DNA of 64,000 bases from NCBI RefSeq assembly GCF_036711975.1, contig NC_091966.1:34603501-34667500 (forward strand), written 5' to 3'. Position numbers and translations under genes: made by a program. Origin of the DNA: Onthophagus taurus (lineage: Eukaryota > Arthropoda > Insecta > Coleoptera > Scarabaeidae). This document shows, one piece after another, positions 57,601-64,000 of the stretch. The notes beneath the pieces are model-generated. The model worked only from the letters and a program-made list of their open reading frames with translations. It made no database searches and was not told the origin of the DNA. The first letter of the stretch is position 1; every line of letters starts with the position of its first letter.

Positions 57601-60600
57601 TTGGTAACTGTCTTCGGCCATCAACTTTTTGGAAGGTTAACACTTCCGGTGTTAAAACTTTTTTTTAATATTTTGGATACTGTGGATTGTGTAATTTGTG
57701 TATCCGGGAAAATATTATTGAACAGTGTACAAACTTCACTTTGAGTGCGTTTTCTATCACCTGCACCGTACCCATACATTATTAATATTTGGATTTTTAT
57801 CGTTCACTTAGTTGCACCATATTTGTTTAAACTGTCAATTTTTTGACATTTAAAGCTGTCAACGGCGTTATTTCGGGGCCTACTTTGATTGTAATTTGCT
57901 GATTTCATATTTTTAGGGAACGCATTTTTTCGCGATTTTTTTCTAATACAACCATATAATTTGATATGTTCATCGCGTAGAGGGATTTATCCTCTATTAA
58001 AATGCGCAAAAAAAACATATGCATCCCATTTAAAATAACAATGTTGGTTGCCATAGCAACGAAACAAAGAACTATGTAAACAAGCAAGTATCACCAAAAA
58101 ATGCGCCACAATTAATAAAGAATTTTCTATTTAAAACATTTTTCTTTAAAACCACAAATGACGCAGTTATTGGCTATATTCCAGACATTTGACACACCCT
58201 GTATAAAGTAAGAGATGGAAAGAGTTTTTTTTGTGATTATATTTTTATACATCTTGGAGTTTACTTAAAACTTCCTTAATCGTAAATTCTTCTTCATCTC
58301 CGTAAATTCGTATAAAAATGGTGAAATTCTTTGGAAATAGAATATTCGCTTTTACATAGTTCTAATAAGTCATGTTCCTTTTTAAGGCTTATTGGGCGAA
58401 CTTTTCCATCAGCTTTCCATATCGCGATGGCAGCTATTTTATAAGCATAACCTTTTCTTTGTTGTAGCACAACCATTTCTTTAGATTTTTAAATATCCAA
58501 AACATTCTGCCTTCAACAAATTTATTTCCTCACTTAATGTCAAGCTTGTTTTTTAACAATGATTTTGAAAACTGGTCTAGATCAAGAAAGTCAGCTAATT
58601 TCTCACTATGCCGATAGGCAAATCCGCGTTAGTGTAGGCATGCTGCGTGGCGCTGCTAATAAACCGATCGACATACTGATCTGTGATACTGATTAAAATC
58701 AGACTTTTGACAGTTTTTGTCAAAGAAATCCAGATCGATGTGTATGTATTGGCACCCGACACTCAGTTGGTATAGCCTATTTAAATTTCATACCATTTTT
58801 GCCAATTTTGAGTCCTATTATATTCTAAATCTTCAAAGCCTGAATTTCCAAGTGAACATTCCAAGTTTATATTATCAATGTCGTCTAATTTTAATTCTTT
58901 CTATAGTGAAAATTGTTAACCAATTATGAAAAGTACACACAGGAACATATTATGATGTTTGAAAATAAGAAACACCCTATACTCATAATGTTGGGAATTT
59001 CTACAACAAATAATGTTACAAAACTCTAATATTTTGGTTTCTATTATGACCACTGCAAGTATTAGAAAATAGAGCCAATTATTTAAGAGAAGTGGATGAT
59101 TTTGACGTGGATTTAGACGTTACGGAACAAAACGATGTTGCAACCAGCAACTATTACTACATCTCTATTTACTACATCTCTATGAGCTGATGAATAACTT
59201 TGCGAGCAAAGTTAGAGGAGTGGAAGTTCAACAGTAGGCTCTTTCATCAGTAAACACTTTTGTTGAAAAGTCTTGTTATCAACATATTTTCATGCAAAAA
59301 TACTAATTAACTCAATAAAATTAATTTTCATCTAAATTCAACATTTTTCATTCATTTTTATTTCAACCTTAACGAGCCATAACACGATTGATTAACTGAT
59401 AATTTGTAGTCCTTTCCGAGGTTCTTGTAACTTTCTGTCATCGATCACTGCAAACAGCGGCATAAAAGTTGTAACTTTATTATTTTCTCTGATTTCTTGT
59501 GAACTCCCTTCAGGAAGCGCACCACAACATACCAAAGAAAAGTTTCACTTGATAATTGTGACAGTTTTAATAAATTCCTTTTTTAAGCTCATAGCTGTGT
59601 AAATTTATCATTCTTTAACCGTTTTTATTTAGGTAGTCAAACGGATTTTTATGTGAAGTCCATTCACGACATAATAATAAAAGCTTACTTCACCATCTAT
59701 TAGCCGAAATCCCCGGAATGTTAGTCTTATTATCCAATAACTTCATATAGCATTTTCCTATGAATGGTACAAAAATAAAACCGTGCTCGTGTATAATTAA
59801 ACAACTATGCATTCTTAAACATCCTTCCTCTATTTTTATGGACAAAATTACAGATTATGAAATTGTTAATTAAAAAATTTTTTATTCTCGCATTAAATTC
59901 TATAATAATATCGCAAACTACAATTTTTTTTTATTTCAGGTTGTTTGCGCACATGATTTATACAAAAGAACGAAAAAGACAAAAATGAGTTTTGCTGAAA
60001 TAGCCGAAGAAGCATGTAAACGAGGGCCGAAATGGAGTAGAAATTTAGGGTTTTGGGCAAAGTAAATTAACACTCAATTTTAAACTATAACAAAAAAATC
60101 TAACTTTTTCCTTAATTTTAATTTCAGACAAATCATCCTGCAAGGTTTATTTATAACATACTTCACCACCTGCAGCTGTTACTCAGTAATAATCGCCAAG
60201 AATTTCGAACAAGTACTTACGCACTATCAATTGAAATTTAGCGACAATGATGACACCAATTTAAGACTGATCATCGTCACATTATTGATACCTTTAATCT
60301 TACAGGCTTACGTGCCTAATTTAAAATATTTAGCGCCCGTTTCAATGGTTGCTAACGTATTCATGGGACTTGGTTTGGGAATTACTTTTTATTATTTAGT
60401 TAGTGATATTCCACAAATTAGTGAGAGAAGATTAGCGTCTCCAATAACTACGCTTCCAATTAGTTTGGCTATTACTATATTTGCTATTGAAGCTATTGGA
60501 GTGGTAATGCCTTTAGAAAATAATATGAAAACACCAAAAAATTTCGTTGGAATTTGTGGAGTTCTCAATCAAGGAATGTCGGGAGTTACGTTAATTTATA

Positions 60601-62642
60601 TTTTATTAGGATTTTTGGGTTATTTAAAATATGGTGATGATGTTTTGGGATCGGTAACTTTGAATTTACCTGAAGATGAATAGTAAGTATTATTTATTTA
60701 CATTCTATATTTTATATTTTAATTCGGAGGAGTAAAATGAAAAGTTACGTTTACACAGTGTAATTTTTCAAAGCTATTTTTAACGGGAGATTTAACACCA
60801 GAGAGGATTTTAAGGAAACTGTAGTTACGTAATTAATTACTTATTTGTTTAGACATAATAAAAACCAGGGCATACCTACTTACTTTGTTCCACATAAAAT
60901 GCAAGATATAAATATAATTTGACATTACACTGGAACCTCAATATAATAACCTGTTAATACGGGGAAGGCAGTGTCCGATATTTTCTAGTTCTAGGTCTAG
61001 TGTTAGTTCTAGTTTTACGCTAGCACCATCACTAGAACTAACACAATTCCTAGAACTAGAATCATTCGGGTTTAGCCGTCTTGAGAGACGTGCGGCTAAA
61101 TCCGAATGTTTCTAGTTTTAGGTGTTGTGTTAGTTCTAGTTTTACACTAGTACTACCACTAGAACTAACACAAGACCTAGAACTAGAATCATTCGGGTTT
61201 AGCCGTCTTGAGAGACATGCGGCTAAATCCGGATGTTTCTAGTTCTAGGTGTTGTGTTAGTTCTAGTTTTACACTAGTACTATCACTAGAACTAATGCAA
61301 GACCTAGAGCTAGAATCATTCGGGTTTAGCCGTCTTGAGAGACATGCGGTTAAATCCGAATGTTTCTAGTTCTAGGTCTTGTGTTAGTTTTAGTGTAAAA
61401 CTAGAACTGGAATCATTCGGGTTTAGCCGTCTTGAGAGATGTGCGGCTAAACCCGTATGTTTCTAGTTGTGGATCTAGTATTAGTTCTAGTTTTACACTA
61501 GTACTATCACTAGAACTAACATAACAGCTAGAACTAGAATCATTCGGGTTTAGCCGTCTTGAGAGACGTGCGGCTAAACCCGAATGTTTCTAGTTCTCGG
61601 TCTAGTGTTAGTTCTAGTTTTACAGTAGCACTATCACTAGAACTAACACAAGACCTAGAACTAGAATCATTTTGTTTAGCCGTCTTGAGAGACGTGCGGC
61701 TAAACCCGAATGTTTCTAGTTTTCGGTCTAGTGTTAGTTCTAGTTTTACACTATCACTAGAGCTAACACAAGATCTAGAACTAGAATCATTTGCGTTTAG
61801 CGGTCTTGAGTGACGTGCGGCTAAATCTGATCTCTCTAGTCCTCGGTCTAGTATTAGTTCTAGTGACAGTGGTAGGTAGTGCCAGTTAGCATAAGATATT
61901 ACTATGTTGTATATTTTTATTGAACTAAAACTAGAACTAACACTAGACCTAGAACTAGAAAGTTTCGGGTTTTTAGTTTTACATTAGCACTATCACTAAA
62001 ACCCGAATGTTTCTAGGCGGCCGGCAACATCTCGAATTTTTCTAGTGTAATTTTTGCTTAAAACTGACCAATAGCAACCCTTCTTTTTGGCGCTTCAATT
62101 TGAAAACACTCCTCCGAATTAAAAAATTGAGTATAATTATCTTTTCTTACCTTAAATTATTTTTCAGTCTTGCTCAAGCTGTTAAAATCCTAATCGGTTT
62201 AGCTGTTTTCTTTACGTTTGGTCTTCAATTCTACGTTTGTTTGGACATTGCATGGACGGGAGTTCAACATCGTTTCCAAAATAAACCACTCCTCGCAAAT
62301 TATATTCTTCGTACAGTGATGGTCATCATTTGTATAGCTTTAGCAATAGCCGTTCCAACAATAACACCATTCGTCGGACTTATCGGAGCTTTCTGTTTCT
62401 CAATAGTCGGGTTGATGATGCCCGTTTTTATTGAAACGGTCACATTTTGGGATAAAGGTTTTGGGAAATTCAATTGGAAAATTTTAAAAAATACGATAGT
62501 TGTTATTTTTGCGCTTTTAGCTTTAATTTTTGGCTCAAAATCTGCAATCGAAGATATTATTAATGTTTATACGAAAGCACCGTCGGTAACTGTTGCTTCC
62601 TTACTTAATGAAAGTTCTATTGCAAATACAACAACGTTTTAA
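54632..62642 (+). CDS. SLC36-family proton-coupled amino-acid transporter (pathetic-like)
   Basis: Transporters of this family move small amino acids with protons across plasma or lysosomal membranes; Drosophila pathetic is a member. Proposed exons: 54632-54693, 54751-54852, 55060-55210, 59940-60061, 60128-60682 and 62168-62642. All are GT..AG with matching phases, giving 488 aa, the usual length. Exon 3 encodes TM1 with LLKASLGTGILAMGAAFQAA, the family signature. Exon 4 has RTKKTKMSFAEIAEEACKRG. Exon 5 has several membrane helices and SGVTLIYILLGFLGYLKYG. Exon 6 completes it with AQAVKILIGLAVFFTFGLQF and DIAWTGVQHRF, then further helices to the end. Intron 3 (4.7 kb) contains a mariner-like element and intron 5 (1.5 kb) a palindrome-array element. 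AATAAA occurs at 63134-63139. Confidence 0.95.
55211..57188. other. Intron 3 of the SLC36 gene, left part
   Basis: AT-rich intron, with a locally GC-richer part at about 56280-56590. A short open stretch at 56076-56219 and the 119-aa frame at 56290-56649 show no family motif and are not called as genes. Confidence 0.4.
57191..58201. mobile_element. 1011-bp mariner-like element with ~365-bp inverted repeats
   Basis: It starts CAGGGTGTGTCAAATGTCTG and ends with the exact complement, flanked by TA at 57189-57190 and 58202-58203. The arms of about 365 bp contain TGGCGCATTTTTTGG and TCCCTCTA-ACGATGAACATA. The ~280-bp centre (CGTACCCATACATTATTAAT on the plus strand) is transposase debris on the minus strand. 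It is non-autonomous. Partial copies lie at 3420 and 41972. Confidence 0.9.
58230..58480 (-). pseudogene. Possible short protein remnant on the minus strand of SLC36 intron 3
   Basis: The minus strand from 58476 reads MVVLQQRKGYAYKIAAIAIW and on to KEHDLLELCKSEYSISK. Then, after a shift of frame, it reads FIRIYGDEEEFTIKEVLSK and ends LQDV-stop near 58250. The composition looks protein-like and an A-rich stretch follows the stop on this strand, so it may be a retrocopied fragment. I do not recognise the family. Confidence 0.3.
58481..59939. other. Rest of SLC36 intron 3
   Basis: AT-rich intronic DNA with no recognised element, ending in TTTTTATTTCAG at the exon 4 acceptor. Confidence 0.45.
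60723..62118. mobile_element. TTAA-flanked element carrying a palindrome array, in SLC36 intron 5
   Basis: The 11-bp inverted ends TTCGGAGGAGT (60723) and ACTCCTCCGAA (to 62118) are each bordered by TTAA (60719-60722, 62119-62122), the target duplication typical of piggyBac-type insertion. The 1396-bp interior has no transposase. From 60985 it is almost entirely palindromic repeats. CACTGGAACCTCAATATAAT at about 60937 also resembles a pogo-type end. The right end stops 49 bp before the exon 6 acceptor. Confidence 0.6.
60985..62015. repeat. Head-to-tail array of ~127-bp palindromes
   Basis: Units begin with TGCGG-C/T-TAAA-C/T-CCG near 61090, 61218, 61345, 61440, 61568, 61695 and 61816, spaced about 127 bp with one unit of 95 bp. 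Within a unit the left ~48 bp (CGGCTAAACCCGAATG, TTCTAGTTCTAGG, TTAGTTCTAGT) is repeated as its complement in the right half with only a few mismatches. Units are joined by CGTCTTGAGAGACG, itself a small hairpin. Confidence 0.9.
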
Positions 62643-63459
62643 ATTAATTTGGGTTGATTGTTTTTCATTTAGTTAATTTTGATACGTATTTAAAATTGTA
62701 AATAATTTAAAAATGAGAAAAGGGGATTAATTTAAGACTTTGATGTTTTTGAATCATACGAGTTTTGCTGAAACCATTTGTATTTTTTAAATAGAATAAT
62801 ACTTACGTTTTAATTAGTCAAAATTGAGGTTTAATTTTGTAATTATAATTTAATTCTGTACAAATCACAAAATTTGCGTTTGTTTAATTTGTTTAAAAGT
62901 TTGGGGTTTGTACTAAAACTTTATGCACACTATTCATGTGCCTTATTTACTATTACACATAATTGAATTAATTTATTTCCAAACATTCACGTTATTTTTC
63001 CATTTTGAACTTTTTATTAATTTTAACGTTTCTAAAACGTTATTTTGAAGGTTGTAAAGAGTTTGAATTCCCTCCATTTTATAAAATGTCAAATAAGTAA
63101 ATTTGTCAAAATATCCTAATGAATTTTTGGCCTAATAAAAAGTCCAATCCAAAGAAAATCGTGTTTTCTTTATTTTTTTTAATCTCGCCTCAATATTTTA
63201 TGTTTTAATTCTTAAACTAAATGATAAATTAATCTTATCATAAAGTAAACGATAAAATTAACTCGATATCACTTGGCCTAAAGCCAACAACACCTACAGA
63301 AAAACGTCTACTACCAACATAACGATACCAAAAATAGAACGGTATCTTTCAAAAGTGACACTTGTAATCTGTTAATCATCTACGTAAAAGAAGGCCGGTT
63401 ACGTTCTTGACGCTCGCTCGATTGTTTTTTTTAACAAAAAAATTAGTTTTTCAAAGAAA
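62643..63459. other. Intergenic region between SLC36 and MTCH2
   Basis: The first part is the SLC36 3' UTR (AATAAA at 63134-63139). The last ~100 bp before 63460 is richer in GC (GAAGGCCGGTTACGTTCTTG) and is probably the MTCH2 promoter and leader. Confidence 0.5.
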
Positions 63460-64000
63460 ATGTCAAAACCAAAAGAAGTTAAAAACAATAATTGGACCAA
63501 TTATGCTGTACGAATTATCGTTAACACGGCTTCGCATCCGTTGGAGTATGCCAAAGTTCTCATACAGGTTAGAATCTTAAATGAACGAAATTATATTTTT
63601 TCCATCAAAAATATGTTAAACTTGACGGTTTTTTAGTTGGGACATGAACCTATCGCTCCAAGACCTTCGACCACGTTATTTGGAAAACCGGCACTTAAAT
63701 TACCTAATGTTTTTCAATACGGTAATATAAGAACATGTGGAAATAAACTAAAAATGTATTAAAAAAAAATTTTTTTGGTTTCTAGTTAAACATATCAAAT
63801 CGGTTGATGGTTTGGTTGGTTGTTATCGAGGACTTTTTCCTAAAGTTTGTGGTAATTTAGTTTGTGCGATTACAACGGAAAAGATTGTCGAAAAATTCGA
63901 TAGGGATTTAATGGGACGAGATGATATCGACGATGACCTCGATGAAGATATGAGTGAAAATAGGAGTGATAGAAGAAAAAAGGAAGATGATAGGTTAATA
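63460..64000 (+). CDS. MTCH2: MTCH2 (mitochondrial carrier homologue 2), 5' part, 3' end outside window
   Basis: An outer-mitochondrial-membrane member of the carrier family, known as an insertase and BID receptor in mammals. Exons: 63460-63567, 63637-63721 and 63786 to the window edge, with matching phases. The product begins MSKPKEVKNNNWTNYAVRII followed by VNTASHPLEYAKVLIQ, then LGHEPIAP, then HIKSVDGLVGCYRGLFPKVC. The last of these is the carrier-type repeat with the degenerate signature that distinguishes MTCH proteins from true carriers. An acidic linker (DDIDDDLDEDMSENRSD) follows. A donor-like AG|GTTAAT at about 63992 may end exon 3 just before the edge. Confidence 0.9.

Noticed and set aside
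61559-61813. 84-aa ORF with internal repeat (RDVRLNPNVSS twice)
   Set aside because: It is produced by the palindrome array; the amino-acid repeat simply mirrors the ~127-bp DNA period.
60985-62015. Regularly spaced repeats considered as a CRISPR-like array
   Set aside because: Units are self-complementary over nearly their whole length with no unique spacers, and the context is an intron of an animal gene.

Overview
The window is AT-rich animal nuclear DNA, most likely from an insect. Several genes are split by short introns (about 55-90 nt) with GT..AG ends. The gene families are conserved animal ones, and the intergenic and intronic DNA holds many decayed elements typical of insects: mariner-like DUF4817/DDE_3 elements, pogo, hAT and piggyBac relics, a PIF/Harbinger-like element, RTE and CR1/L2-like LINEs and a Penelope-like element. 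A beetle would fit, but nothing here fixes the order. All identifications come from reading the sequence and from memory of the families; no database search was run.

Genes, left to right. (1) 2-919, + strand, 3' end of a METTL16-type RNA N6-methyladenosine methyltransferase, cut by the window edge. (2) 4146-4577, + strand, SREK1IP1, a zinc-knuckle/SR-like splicing cofactor. (3) 4790-6202, + strand, TSG101 of ESCRT-I, five exons, 391 aa. (4) 9771-10070, - strand, TMEM258 of the oligosaccharyltransferase, two exons, 80 aa. (5) 10991-22925, + strand, RN-tre/USP6NL-type RabGAP with two large TE-filled introns and two possible 3' ends. (6) 29996-30801, + strand, an unrecognised 230-aa protein, three exons. 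(7) 37659-39563, - strand, an intronless 634-aa protein of DUF4776/MAP10-like appearance. (8) 54632-62642, + strand, an SLC36 (pathetic-like) amino-acid transporter, six exons, 488 aa. (9) 63460-64000, + strand, 5' part of MTCH2, cut by the window edge. They look like ordinary housekeeping genes, not a functional cluster.

The unusual content lies between them. Three unrelated satellite arrays sit within 15 kb: a ~277-bp repeat (27.2-28.4 kb), a ~540-bp higher-order repeat made of three ~180-bp subunits (31.1-37.3 kb), and a ~183-bp repeat arranged as alternating dimers (40.2-41.6 kb). The last intron of the SLC36 gene holds a TTAA-flanked element filled with a head-to-tail array of ~127-bp near-perfect palindromes. 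A GC-rich foldback element with a 6-bp target duplication sits inside a LINE at 46.6-47.2 kb and carries clustered ETS-like and CRE-like motifs in both arms. Short direct copies of the 3' ends of METTL16 and TMEM258 each flank a ~3-kb block of inserted DNA. I found no CRISPR, operon, phage or prokaryotic defence feature. The most novel material is repeat architecture, not a new protein system.
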